Below are positions 52,728-61,657 of a DNA stretch of 64,000 nucleotides, one piece after another (positions within the stretch are counted from its first letter, which is position 1; every line of letters starts with the position of its first letter). The notes beneath the pieces are model-generated. The model worked only from the letters and a program-made list of their open reading frames with translations. It searched no databases and had not been told where the DNA came from. Origin of the DNA: Zunongwangia sp. HGR-M22 (GTDB taxonomy: Bacteria > Bacteroidota > Bacteroidia > Flavobacteriales > Flavobacteriaceae); the NCBI RefSeq assembly GCF_027594425.1, contig NZ_CP115159.1, positions 248,001 to 312,000 of the forward strand, in the 5' to 3' direction. A program made the position numbers and the translations under genes.

Positions 52728-54272
52728 ATGGCAAAACAAGAAGATTTATTCAAAAACGTAATATCCCATGCTAAAGAGTATGGGTATATTTTTGCGTCTA
52801 GTGAAATATATGACGGATTAAGTGCTGTTTATGATTATGGTCAAAACGGTGCAGAATTAAAGAAAAATATTAAAGAATATTGGTGGAAAAGCATGGTGCA
52901 ATTGCATCAAAACATTGTAGGCATCGATGCTGCAATTTTGATGCATCCTACAACCTGGAAAGCTTCTGGGCACGTAGATGCATTTAATGATCCGCTAATA
53001 GATAATAAAGACTCTAAGAAGCGTTATCGAGCCGATGTTTTGGTGGAAGACTATGCTGAAAAAATCAATCAAAAAGCACAAAAAGAAATTGCGAAAGCTA
53101 AAAAGCGTTTTGGTGATGATTTTGATGAAGCCCAATTTGTAGCAACCAATCCAAGAGTACAACGCTACAGAGCTGAAGAAAAAGAAATTTTGGAGCGTTT
53201 GGCAAAATCTTTAACTGAAGAAAATCTCGCTGATGTAAAAGCTTTGATTGAAGAGTTGGGAATTGCTTGCCCAGAGAGTGGTTCTAAGAACTGGACTGAT
53301 GTAAAACAGTTCAACCTAATGTTTGGAACTAAGCTTGGAGCTTCAGCAGACAGCGCAACAGATCTGTATTTAAGACCTGAAACGGCACAGGGTATCTTTG
53401 TGAATTTTGCTAATGTTCAAAAAACCGGAAGAATGAAAATCCCTTTCGGAATTGCACAAATTGGTAAAGCCTTTAGAAATGAAATTGTTGCGAGACAGTT
53501 TATTTTCCGCCAACGTGAGTTTGAGCAAATGGAGATGCAATTTTTTGTACGTCCTGGAGAAGAACTTAGTTGGTTCGAAAAATGGAAAGAGACGCGTCAA
53601 AAATGGCATGCTTCTTTAGGTCTAGGAGATGATAAATATCGCTTCCACGATCACGAGAAGTTAGCACATTACGCCAATGCAGCTACCGATATTGAGTTTG
53701 ATTTTCCTTTCGGATTTAAAGAATTAGAAGGAATACATTCAAGAACCGATTTCGATCTTAAAGCGCACGAAGAACATTCTGGTAAGAAACTTCGTTTTTA
53801 TGATCCAGAGCTGAAAGAGAATTATGTGCCATATGTAATCGAAACCTCTATTGGTTTAGATCGTATGTTCTTAGCCGTATTTTCTGCTTCATTGCAAGAA
53901 GAAGATCTTGGTGATGGAAAATCGAGAACAGTTCTTAAGTTACCGGCGGTTTTAGCGCCAACAAAAGCAGCGATTTTACCATTGGTTAAAAAAGATGGTT
54001 TGCCAGAATTAGCGCAAGAAATTGTAGAAGAGCTTAAGTGGGATTTTAGAGTGCAATATGATGAGAAAGATGCTGTGGGTAGACGTTATCGTCGCCAGGA
54101 TGCTGCAGGAACGCCATTATGTATTACTGTAGATCACGATTCTTTGGAAGATAAATCGGTTACGGTACGTTATCGTGATACGATGGAACAAAAACGAGTT
54201 CCAATTTCAGAATTAGCTTCGATTATCGATCAAGAAGTGAATTTTAAACACTGGTTGAAAAATGCGAAGTAA
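52728..54272 (+). CDS. glyS: Glycyl-tRNA synthetase (alpha2 type)
   Basis: 514 residues of the single-chain class II type. Motif 2 includes AFRNEIVARQFIFRQREFEQME; glycine-recognition acidic residues and the ESIGLDR-like ETSIGLDRMF block are present; the C-terminal anticodon-binding domain covers about 400-514. Bacteroidota use this alpha2 form rather than the alpha2beta2 enzyme of E. coli. Confidence 0.95.
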   Translation: MAKQEDLFKNVISHAKEYGYIFASSEIYDGLSAVYDYGQNGAELKKNIKEYWWKSMVQLHQNIVGIDAAILMHPTTWKASGHVDAFNDPLIDNKDSKKRYRADVLVEDYAEKINQKAQKEIAKAKKRFGDDFDEAQFVATNPRVQRYRAEEKEILERLAKSLTEENLADVKALIEELGIACPESGSKNWTDVKQFNLMFGTKLGASADSATDLYLRPETAQGIFVNFANVQKTGRMKIPFGIAQIGKAFRNEIVARQFIFRQREFEQMEMQFFVRPGEELSWFEKWKETRQKWHASLGLGDDKYRFHDHEKLAHYANAATDIEFDFPFGFKELEGIHSRTDFDLKAHEEHSGKKLRFYDPELKENYVPYVIETSIGLDRMFLAVFSASLQEEDLGDGKSRTVLKLPAVLAPTKAAILPLVKKDGLPELAQEIVEELKWDFRVQYDEKDAVGRRYRRQDAAGTPLCITVDHDSLEDKSVTVRYRDTMEQKRVPISELASIIDQEVNFKHWLKNAK

Positions 54273-54292
54273 ATAAGTTATTATTATAAAAT

Positions 54293-54320
54293 AAAAAAGA
54301 CGGTTTTGACCGTCTTTTTT
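54293..54320. terminator. Bidirectional terminator between glyS and ferritin
   Basis: AAAAAAGACGGT (54293-54304), TTTG loop, ACCGTCTTTTTT (54309-54320). Confidence 0.88.
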
Positions 54321-54342
54321 TATGCTTTTTTGTTTTCTGAAA

Positions 54343-54876
54343 TTATTCAGGATTTGCTTCTTCTCTAATTTCTTTGATTCTTTCATCTAAGAATCTAAGT
54401 CCAACATTTTCAGTATTAATAAGATCAAACAATTCTAACGCTCTACGCATCGTTTGTTCTTCTTCCATCTGCTCTTTTACATACCACTGTAAAAAGTTTT
54501 CAGTAGTAAGATCACGCTTATTTCTACATTCATAAATAATATTGTGAATGCTTTTTGTAATGGCGATCTCTTGATCTAATGCGGTTTCGAAAATTTCTTC
54601 TAAAGAAGTAAAATCGTGATTAATATTTGCTACTTCAGGAGAATATGCTGTTCCACCATTATCATTTATAAAGTGAAATATTTTCATCATATGGTCACGT
54701 TCTTCTTTAGATTGCTCATAGAAGAATTCAGCACTATATACTAGTCCGTTGTGATCGCACCAAGAGGCCATTGCAAGATAAGCGGCAGAAGATTGCGCTT
54801 CCTGTTTGATCTGTTTATTTAATAGATCTAAAACATCTACATGTATTAGTAGATTTTGTCTTACAAGGTCTTTCAT
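54343..54876 (-). CDS. ftnA: Non-haem ferritin
   Basis: 177 residues of four-helix ferritin. Ferroxidase residues are recognisable: Glu26, Tyr33, Glu59 and His62 (in EERDHMMKIF), with further acidic residues in helices C and D (ALDQEIAI, VKEQMEEEQ). It oxidises and stores iron in 24-mer shells. Upstream on the minus strand is TATTTTTA (plus-strand 54892-54899), a near-consensus -7 box. Fits with the iron/haem genes at the start of the window. Confidence 0.93.
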   Translation of the reverse strand: MKDLVRQNLLIHVDVLDLLNKQIKQEAQSSAAYLAMASWCDHNGLVYSAEFFYEQSKEERDHMMKIFHFINDNGGTAYSPEVANINHDFTSLEEIFETALDQEIAITKSIHNIIYECRNKRDLTTENFLQWYVKEQMEEEQTMRRALELFDLINTENVGLRFLDERIKEIREEANPE

Positions 54877-54954
54877 AGGTTTAAATTTTATGTAAAAATA
54901 CCTAAAAAAGAAGTAATTAGCTAATAGGAGAGTTAATTTAGAAGTAGTCTAATA

Positions 54955-55260
54955 TTAAGCAAGAACTGAGTTGATTTCCATCATAGCGAAAGTTCCGCTG
55001 ATTAAATCTCTCAAATCGAGGACCTCATATGTATTGAAGACAAAAAGATGTTCGCGATTACAAAGGCTTAATACTTCCAGCCCATGTGGATTTATTCCGT
55101 TTAAATGATTTTCGATTTGGATTGCATTCAACTTATGTCGAAAAGCTAGTAATTGGCAAAAGGTAAACTTTACCGTTTTATGCCCAAAGTCTATGTAAAA
55201 CTTTCGGTTATGGTCGCATTGGCTTGCAACAAAGAATTTGGATGTATAAATCGTATTCAT
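54955..55260 (-). CDS. Conserved small protein of unknown function
   Basis: 101 residues with no signal peptide or membrane helix. The sequence CDHNRKFYIDFGHKTVKFTFCQLLAFRHKL and CNREHLFVFNTYEVLDL suggests a compact fold with His and Cys residues that could bind metal. I recall similar short proteins beside ferritin genes in flavobacteria, but cannot name the family. Confidence 0.65.
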   Translation of the reverse strand: MNTIYTSKFFVASQCDHNRKFYIDFGHKTVKFTFCQLLAFRHKLNAIQIENHLNGINPHGLEVLSLCNREHLFVFNTYEVLDLRDLISGTFAMMEINSVLA

Positions 55261-55301
55261 TTGTGGCCAAAATTAATTTTAATTTAGAATAAATCCAAAT
55301 A

Positions 55302-55772
55302 TCAAATCTTAATTTGTCGACTAATTTGTTGATTTAACGAAATAAAGGTTTCTGTACGGGAAACACCTTCGATACCTTGAATGTTTTTATTCAGCACTTT
55401 CATTAAGTGTTCGTTGTCTTTGCAAAGTACTTTTATAAAAATAGACCAGTTTCCGGTGGTGTAGTGGCATTCGATAACCTCAGGAATTTCTTTAAGTTTA
55501 TTAACAGCAAGTGGATTACTTACGGCTTTGTCTAAGTAGACTCCAACATAAGCCATGGTTTTATAGCCTAATAACTTTGGTTCTATAATAAGTCTGGAAC
55601 CTTCTATTAGCCCAGATTTCTCTAGTTTTCTTAGCCTTTGGTGTACTGCTGCTCCAGTAATTCCTATGTTTTTAGCAATTTCTAAAATTGGCCTTTTGGC
55701 GTCTTCCATAAGAAAGTTAAGAATGGTTTTATCGATACCATCGATAACAACATTTTGATCTATAATCTTCAT
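55302..55772 (-). CDS. Lrp/AsnC family transcriptional regulator
   Basis: 156 residues: an N-terminal winged helix-turn-helix (about 12-62, with DAKRPILEIAKNIGITGAAVHQRLRKLE) and a C-terminal RAM ligand-binding domain. Lrp-type proteins sense amino acids. The gene is 45 bases downstream of the saccharopine dehydrogenase gene on the same strand, so regulation of lysine or amino acid catabolism is a reasonable inference. Confidence 0.92.
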   Translation of the reverse strand: MKIIDQNVVIDGIDKTILNFLMEDAKRPILEIAKNIGITGAAVHQRLRKLEKSGLIEGSRLIIEPKLLGYKTMAYVGVYLDKAVSNPLAVNKLKEIPEVIECHYTTGNWSIFIKVLCKDNEHLMKVLNKNIQGIEGVSRTETFISLNQQISRQIKI

Positions 55773-55817
55773 TTGGTTGTAGTTATAAAGCTAAAATAGG
55801 AAAAAAGATTTCATTTC

Positions 55818-57191
55818 CTAATTACTTACACCACCTATAGGGTTGTAACCTAAGTAAGTAGTTTGTTTTTCTTTAAAATTGATACCGTTTTGTTGAAGTT
55901 CTCTCAAAATCGGCTCGTAAACTTCCCTTGAAATTGGCAAATGCACACCAGGAGTGGTAATTTCTTTTTTTAAAATTTTTATTGTAGCAATACCAACAGG
56001 TAATCCAACGGTCTTCGCCATTGCTGTCTCTGTTTGGTTTTTACCTATACAAACCATGGTAGCATCAATTTGTTTTTTCTTGCCTTTTATTTCGTAGCCA
56101 AGTTTATGGTACATTACCAACATGTCTTTATCTTCCGGGGCTAGTTTCCACTGCTCTTCAAGAATTCTCTGAAGGGCTTGTGCTGGTGTGGCATTTTTTA
56201 TTCCAATGGTTTTTTTAGAATTAAAGAGATCTATATCTATTAATTTTTCCCACATGCTATCGTCTTGGTCTATTTTTAGGTTGTGTCTTAATTTTAGTTC
56301 GACCGAATCTGTAGGGGAATAAGGTAAAAAAGAATTTACAAATTCTCTATAAGTCATGTCCTCCGAGTTTTCCATTGTAAAACTATCATCGGTCATTCCT
56401 AATTGTACAAACATATTCCACGCTCTGCTAAAACCTACCCGGCGTATCGTACCGCGGTAAAGTGTTAGAACATCGTCCAGCCCGTAAGCTTTGCGATAAT
56501 CTAAAGAGTTTCGATTAGCGTAAGCTTCAAATCGGCCATAATTTTCAATGTCTAAAAATTCTGTTCTTCTAAACAAGCGGTGATAAGGAATGTATTTGTA
56601 CTTTCCTTCCTGAATAAATTCAGCAACACCACCTTGCCCGGCAACTACAACGTTACGCGGGTTCCAGGTAAATTTATAATTCCACAAATTAGTATCATTT
56701 TCTGGAGCTACAAGTCCGCCACAAAAAGACTCAAACATTATTATTTTTCCACCATTATCTCTAATTCTATCAATTATATGCATGGCGCTCATATGATCTA
56801 TTCCCGGGTCAACGCCAATTTCATTCATAAATATAAGTCCGGCCTTTTTCACTTCAACATCTAAAGCTTTCATCTCTGCGGTAATGTAAGATGCCGTTAC
56901 CAGGTTCTTTTTCAATTTCAGACAGACTTTTGCAATTTTTATGTGAAATCTTGCTGGGAGCATAGAGATTACAATAGCTACAGGTGCGATATAAGTTTCG
57001 CAACTTTCAGCATCAAAAATATCAAAGCTAATAGCATGACAATTTTGGTGATTTTGGACTGCTTTTTTTGCAAGCGATAAATCTCTGTCTGCAACAAGAA
57101 GTGTAAAGTTTTCTTCAGAAGATTTTTCTGAAAGATATTTTATAAGAACAGCGGTAGATTTTCCCGCCCCAATTAACAGGATTTGTTGCAT
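55818..57191 (-). CDS. Saccharopine dehydrogenase family protein
   Basis: 457 residues. The Rossmann loop is LLIGAGKSTAVLI (5-17), with the family blocks AIVISMLPARFH and NEIGVDPGIDHMSAM following. It corresponds to the saccharopine dehydrogenase (glutamate-forming) module of the lysine catabolic pathway, without the ketoglutarate reductase half. The neighbouring Lrp gene fits. Close relatives include carboxynorspermidine synthases, so substrate is inferred. Confidence 0.85.
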   Translation of the reverse strand: MQQILLIGAGKSTAVLIKYLSEKSSEENFTLLVADRDLSLAKKAVQNHQNCHAISFDIFDAESCETYIAPVAIVISMLPARFHIKIAKVCLKLKKNLVTASYITAEMKALDVEVKKAGLIFMNEIGVDPGIDHMSAMHIIDRIRDNGGKIIMFESFCGGLVAPENDTNLWNYKFTWNPRNVVVAGQGGVAEFIQEGKYKYIPYHRLFRRTEFLDIENYGRFEAYANRNSLDYRKAYGLDDVLTLYRGTIRRVGFSRAWNMFVQLGMTDDSFTMENSEDMTYREFVNSFLPYSPTDSVELKLRHNLKIDQDDSMWEKLIDIDLFNSKKTIGIKNATPAQALQRILEEQWKLAPEDKDMLVMYHKLGYEIKGKKKQIDATMVCIGKNQTETAMAKTVGLPVGIATIKILKKEITTPGVHLPISREVYEPILRELQQNGINFKEKQTTYLGYNPIGGVSN

Positions 57192-57240
57192 AATTCAACT
57201 AATTTTGTGTAATGTTAACTAAGATATTAAAACTTCTAGT

Positions 57241-57621
57241 ATGACGCGCAGATTTTTAGTGACAGGAGGAATATTTGGACTTTTAGCCGTAATTCTAGGT
57301 GCTTTTGGAGCCCATGGATTGAAAAGCGTGCTTGATGTAGAAACGCTGAACTCGTTTGAAACCGGAGTTAAATATCAAATGTACCATGCACTTTTATTTC
57401 TTGCTTTGGCCAATCTCCAAAAAATACAAAGTGCTGTTTTATATTGGTTTTTTTGCGTAGGTGTTATATTTTTTAGTGGATCTATTTATTTATTGAGCCT
57501 AGATCAGTTAGCTGGATTAGATCTTAGTAGCATCGCATTGATAACTCCCTTAGGAGGTGCTTTATTAATTGTTGGTTGGACACTTCTTATATTTAGAGCA
57601 TTTAAGTTAAAATATCAGTAA
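57241..57621 (+). CDS. DUF423 family membrane protein
   Basis: 126 residues, four membrane helices, with the family signature LGAFGAHGLKS (20-30) and KYQMYHALLFLALA. Function unknown (YgdD-like). Confidence 0.9.
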   Translation: MTRRFLVTGGIFGLLAVILGAFGAHGLKSVLDVETLNSFETGVKYQMYHALLFLALANLQKIQSAVLYWFFCVGVIFFSGSIYLLSLDQLAGLDLSSIALITPLGGALLIVGWTLLIFRAFKLKYQ

Positions 57622-57658
57622 TTTATTTTTTAAAATTAGGTCTTTTGTTGAAGATTCC

Positions 57659-57666
57659 TAAATTTG
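57659..57666 (+). promoter_or_regulatory. -7 box of pckA
   Basis: TAAATTTG, exact consensus, 26 bases before the pckA ATG. Confidence 0.5.
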
Positions 57667-57692
57667 CTGTATAAGACATAAATAGATAAATT

Positions 57693-59303
57693 ATGGCTTT
57701 AAAAGGCATTATCACGAAAACGATTTCGTTAAATAAATACGGAATCGAAAATGGCAAAGTGAATTACCAATTATCACCTGAAGAACTTCAACAGATAACC
57801 ATTGAGAATAAACAGGGAGAGGAAACTAGAAATGGCGTGCTTGCTATTAAAACAGGAAAATTCACTGGGAGGTCGCCCAAAGATCGATTTATCGTTCAAG
57901 ATGAAGTAACTAAAGATCGCGTTTGGTGGGGAGATATTAATATTCCTTTTGATGCGTCGAAATTCGATAAATTATATGATAAAGTAGCTAGTTACCTGTC
58001 TGGAAAAGAAGTTTTTGTTCGAGATGCTTATGCCTGCGCTGATAAGGATTATAAATTAAACATTAGAGTTATAAACGAATATCCTTGGTCTAATATGTTT
58101 TCTTACAATATGTTTTTAAGACCTACGGAAGCAGAATTGCAAAATTTTAAGGAAGACTGGATTATAATAAATGCTCCCGGTTTTAAAGCAAATCCTGAAG
58201 AAGACGGTACGCGCCAGCCAAACTTCGCAATTTTGAATTTTAGTAAAAAAATTGCTTTAATAGGAGGGACTGGTTATACCGGGGAAATTAAAAAAGGTAT
58301 TTTTTCAGCATTAAATCTTATTTTACCAGTCGATAAAAATACGCTGCCGATGCATTGCTCTGCAAACGTAGGAGAGGAAGGTGATACCGCTATATTTTTT
58401 GGATTATCCGGTACGGGAAAGACTACGCTTTCTGCCGATCCTAAGCGGAAGTTAATAGGAGATGATGAGCATGGTTGGTCGCCAGATGATAAAATTTTCA
58501 ACTTTGAGGGTGGTTGTTATGCAAAAGTTATTAATCTATCGAAAGAAAATGAAGCCGACATTTATAACGCGATAAAACCAGGTGCGATTTTAGAGAATAT
58601 TGTCTTTAAAAATGGTGAAGTAGATTATACAGATACAAGTATCACTCAGAACACGCGCGTAAGTTATCCAATAGATCATATTCATAATATTCAGCAACCA
58701 TCTATTGGGGAAAATCCTAAGAATATTTTCTTTTTAACTGCAGATGCCTTTGGCGTGCTACCACCAATAAGTAAGCTTAGCCCGGGACAAGCTGCTTATC
58801 ATTTTATAAGCGGATATACCGCAAAAGTTGCAGGAACTGAAGAAGGTGTGCATGAGCCATTGCCCAGCTTTTCAGCTTGTTTTGGTGCACCTTTTATGCC
58901 GTTACATCCAACAAAATATGCTGAAATGCTAAGCCTAAAAATGAAAAAAGCGAAAGTAAATGTTTGGCTTGTTAATACGGGCTGGACAGGTGGTCCTTAC
59001 GGAACTGGAAAACGAATGAAATTAGGTTTTACCCGAGCGATGATCGATGCAGCATTAGCAGGAGACTTTGAAAAAATTACTTTTGAAAAAGAAGAATATT
59101 TTGGCTTGAAAATTCCCAAGTACTGTCCTAATGTTCCATCTAATATTTTAAATCCCAAAAATACATGGAGGGATCAAGAAGCTTACGATGCAAAAGCACA
59201 ATATTTAGCCGATAGCTTTATACAAAATTTCAAAAAATTTGAGGAGTATGCTGATTCTGAAATTCTTTCAGGAGCTCCCGTAAATTATGAATGTAATTTT
59301 TAG
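57693..59303 (+). CDS. pckA: Phosphoenolpyruvate carboxykinase (ATP)
   Basis: 536 residues. It converts oxaloacetate and ATP to phosphoenolpyruvate and CO2 for gluconeogenesis. Motifs: substrate loop GRSPKDRF (59-66), P-loop GLSGTGKTTLS (237-247), and GDDEHGW (256-262) that binds metal. ATP-type, not GTP-type, from length and these motifs. Confidence 0.97.
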   Translation: MALKGIITKTISLNKYGIENGKVNYQLSPEELQQITIENKQGEETRNGVLAIKTGKFTGRSPKDRFIVQDEVTKDRVWWGDINIPFDASKFDKLYDKVASYLSGKEVFVRDAYACADKDYKLNIRVINEYPWSNMFSYNMFLRPTEAELQNFKEDWIIINAPGFKANPEEDGTRQPNFAILNFSKKIALIGGTGYTGEIKKGIFSALNLILPVDKNTLPMHCSANVGEEGDTAIFFGLSGTGKTTLSADPKRKLIGDDEHGWSPDDKIFNFEGGCYAKVINLSKENEADIYNAIKPGAILENIVFKNGEVDYTDTSITQNTRVSYPIDHIHNIQQPSIGENPKNIFFLTADAFGVLPPISKLSPGQAAYHFISGYTAKVAGTEEGVHEPLPSFSACFGAPFMPLHPTKYAEMLSLKMKKAKVNVWLVNTGWTGGPYGTGKRMKLGFTRAMIDAALAGDFEKITFEKEEYFGLKIPKYCPNVPSNILNPKNTWRDQEAYDAKAQYLADSFIQNFKKFEEYADSEILSGAPVNYECNF

Positions 59304-59332
59304 TCTTTTTAATTAGTTGCTTTTTTGAACAA

Positions 59333-59368
59333 AAAATCCGGTGTTTGATAGACAAAGCACCGGATTTT
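59333..59368. terminator. Bidirectional terminator between pckA and hemD
   Basis: AAAATCCGGTG (59333-59343) and CACCGGATTTT (59358-59368) with inner TTTG/CAAA pairing. Confidence 0.8.
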
Positions 59369-59389
59369 AATTTAATAGAAGGTAAGCCT

Positions 59390-60136
59390 TTATTTCTTAT
59401 TCGCTTCTGCTATATATTTACTAAGAGCCATCGTCATAGAAGGGGTTTCTGATGTTGGCGCTTTAATATTTACTGTTAAACCGTGGTCTTTTGCTGCTTT
59501 AATGGTGGTGTTTCCAAAAACAGCAATTCTTGTATTATTTTGTTTAAAGTCTGGAAAGTTTTCAAATAGAGATTTAATACCGCTAGGGCTAAAAAATACC
59601 AGAATATCATAAGTCACCTCACTAAGATGCGAAAGATCGCTTACTACCGTTTTGTAAAAAACTGCTTGTTTCCATTGTACACCTAATTTATCTAAAGTTT
59701 TAGGTATAATAGGTTTAAGCATGTCTGAAGATGGTAATAAAAACTTTTCGTTCTTATACTTTTTAATAAGAGGCGATAATTCTTCAAATGTACGTTTACC
59801 TACGTAAATTTTTCTTTTTCTATAAACCACATATTTTTGTAAATAGTAGGCTACTGCCTCACTAAGACAGAAATACTTAAGAGAATCTGGAACTTTAAAT
59901 CTCATTTCCTCAGCTACTCTAAAAAAGTGATCTACGGCATTTCTACTGGTTAAGATTATAGCGGTATGTTTAGAAAGATCTACTTTTTGCTGTCTAACTT
60001 CTTTTGAAGAAACACCTTCTACGTGTATAAAAGGAACGAAATCAACTTTAACCTTTTGTTTTTCCTCCAGTTCAAAATATGGAGAGTTTTCTATTTTAGG
60101 TTCTGGTTGAGAAACCAAAATTGTTTTCACTTTCAT
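59390..60136 (-). CDS. hemD: Uroporphyrinogen-III synthase
   Basis: 248 residues. HemD sequences are poorly conserved, but the TSRNAV block (63-68), the FCLSEAVA segment and the FFSPSGIKSLF helix (about 181-191) fit the two-domain fold. It cyclises hydroxymethylbilane in tetrapyrrole synthesis. It follows the DUF4271 gene by 14 bases, an arrangement I recall in other flavobacteria. Other hem genes are not in the window. Confidence 0.85.
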   Translation of the reverse strand: MKVKTILVSQPEPKIENSPYFELEEKQKVKVDFVPFIHVEGVSSKEVRQQKVDLSKHTAIILTSRNAVDHFFRVAEEMRFKVPDSLKYFCLSEAVAYYLQKYVVYRKRKIYVGKRTFEELSPLIKKYKNEKFLLPSSDMLKPIIPKTLDKLGVQWKQAVFYKTVVSDLSHLSEVTYDILVFFSPSGIKSLFENFPDFKQNNTRIAVFGNTTIKAAKDHGLTVNIKAPTSETPSMTMALSKYIAEANKK

Positions 60137-60150
60137 ATATCAATTCTTTA

Positions 60151-60819
60151 TCAGATCATTTGATAAACTACTATCAGTTTATATAAAATAAAATAAGGGG
60201 CAATTTCGAGAGCGCAAAGGTACAAAATAAAATAAAACCAGTTGTCTGTAATTAACCTTTGATATTGCTTAAAGATGTTAAATATTCCTGTTAAATTTGC
60301 TAGAAGTATAGCGCTACCCAAACCATAAACCCAAAAATCATTAATATTTACGGTGTAAATTAATAAAAGTGTTACCGGTAAAACCAGAAGGGCGATATAG
60401 TTTCTATAGCTTAATTTCTGAAATAGATAGAGGTCTATTGCCTGATCCATATCGAAAATGTTGGAAATAATTTTTTCAACTCCGAATTTTAAAAGTATAA
60501 AACACACGTAAGCAGTAAGAATTCTAATATAAATGAGGGCAAAATCCTCAGTAGGAGGAGTGTGGTAAAACTTGTAAGCCCAAAAGATAAGCACCGATAT
60601 TGAAAGCGCATTTACGCTGAATAGCAAAATGTTAAATCCATGAAAAGGATTGTTCTCTTTTCCTTTAAACAGCATAAATTTGTTGGAAGTGAGAATAGAA
60701 AGAAAATCGTTAAAACGCTGGTTGTAAAGGTTTCTAACGATTACAATCATTACAAAGCAGATCAAGAATATGATAGTGATCCAATCTAAAGGTTCGGTGT
60801 AACGTTCTATAGTCTGCAA
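60151..60819 (-). CDS. DUF4271 family membrane protein
   Basis: 222 residues with about six membrane helices. An arginine/lysine-containing loop RNLYNQRFNDFLSIL (29-43) and the central YLFQKLSYRNYIALLVLPVTL match DUF4271, a Bacteroidota family of unknown function regularly found with hemD. Confidence 0.85.
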   Translation of the reverse strand: MQTIERYTEPLDWITIIFLICFVMIVIVRNLYNQRFNDFLSILTSNKFMLFKGKENNPFHGFNILLFSVNALSISVLIFWAYKFYHTPPTEDFALIYIRILTAYVCFILLKFGVEKIISNIFDMDQAIDLYLFQKLSYRNYIALLVLPVTLLLIYTVNINDFWVYGLGSAILLANLTGIFNIFKQYQRLITDNWFYFILYLCALEIAPYFILYKLIVVYQMI

Positions 60820-60902
60820 TTTATTTTTTCTGCAAATTTAAAGCAATGTGATAAAAACTAAGCTTAAAAACAAAAGAAAGCAAAAGCATGGTTTAAAATC
60901 CC

Positions 60903-60910
60903 TACATTTG
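60903..60910 (+). promoter_or_regulatory. -7 box of GT2-pyrC operon
   Basis: TACATTTG, exact consensus, 16 bases before the ATG at 60927. Confidence 0.5.
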
Positions 60911-60926
60911 TGCAAAATTTGATAGA

Positions 60927-61652
60927 ATGGTTCATGGGCTTATAATTATACCCACGTACAATGAAATTGAAAATATTGAGCGTCTGGTAAGAAATATTTT
61001 TTCTCAACCACGCAAATTTCATATTTTGGTAGTAGATGATAGTTCACCAGATGGTACTGCAACCAGAGTAAGAACTTTACAAGCAGAGTTTCCTGAAGCA
61101 CTTTTTTTAGAAGAGCGTAAAGAAAAAACAGGTTTGGGAACTGCTTACATACACGGGTTTAAATGGGCCTTGCAACGAGAATACGATTATATTTTCGAAA
61201 TGGATGCCGATTTTTCCCATAATCCCAACGATCTTATACGTTTATATAATGCCTGCAAAAGAGAAGATGCAGATGTAGCAATAGGATCTAGGTATGTAAC
61301 CGGAGTTAACGTAATTAACTGGCCAATGAATCGTGTATTAATGTCCTGGTTAGCATCTAAATATGTTAGATTGATTACAGGGATGGATATTCATGATACC
61401 ACTGCCGGTTATGTTTGTTATAAAAAAGAAGTTCTAAAACGTATAAATTTGGATAAAATTCAATTTGTAGGTTATGCGTTTCAAATAGAGATGAAATTTA
61501 AATCTCATCTATTTGGTTTTAAGGTAACCGAAGTGCCGGTTATTTTTACAGATAGAACTAGAGGAACCTCTAAAATGAGCGGCTCTATTATTTATGAAGC
61601 TGTTTTTGGAGTAATAAAAATGAAAGTAAAAAGTCTGTTTAACAGAAGATAA
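60927..61652 (+). CDS. Polyprenol monophosphomannose synthase-like glycosyltransferase (GT2)
   Basis: 241 residues. GT-A fold with PTYNEIENIE (9-18), VVDDSSPDGT (35-44) and the metal-binding DAD (93-95) in EMDADFSHNP. The whole length matches dolichol-phosphate mannose synthase type enzymes lacking a C-terminal membrane domain. It would transfer a sugar from its nucleotide donor to a polyprenyl phosphate for periplasmic glycosylation. Likely in an operon with dihydroorotase (5-base gap). Confidence 0.9.
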   Translation: MVHGLIIIPTYNEIENIERLVRNIFSQPRKFHILVVDDSSPDGTATRVRTLQAEFPEALFLEERKEKTGLGTAYIHGFKWALQREYDYIFEMDADFSHNPNDLIRLYNACKREDADVAIGSRYVTGVNVINWPMNRVLMSWLASKYVRLITGMDIHDTTAGYVCYKKEVLKRINLDKIQFVGYAFQIEMKFKSHLFGFKVTEVPVIFTDRTRGTSKMSGSIIYEAVFGVIKMKVKSLFNRR

Positions 61653-61657
61653 TAGTG

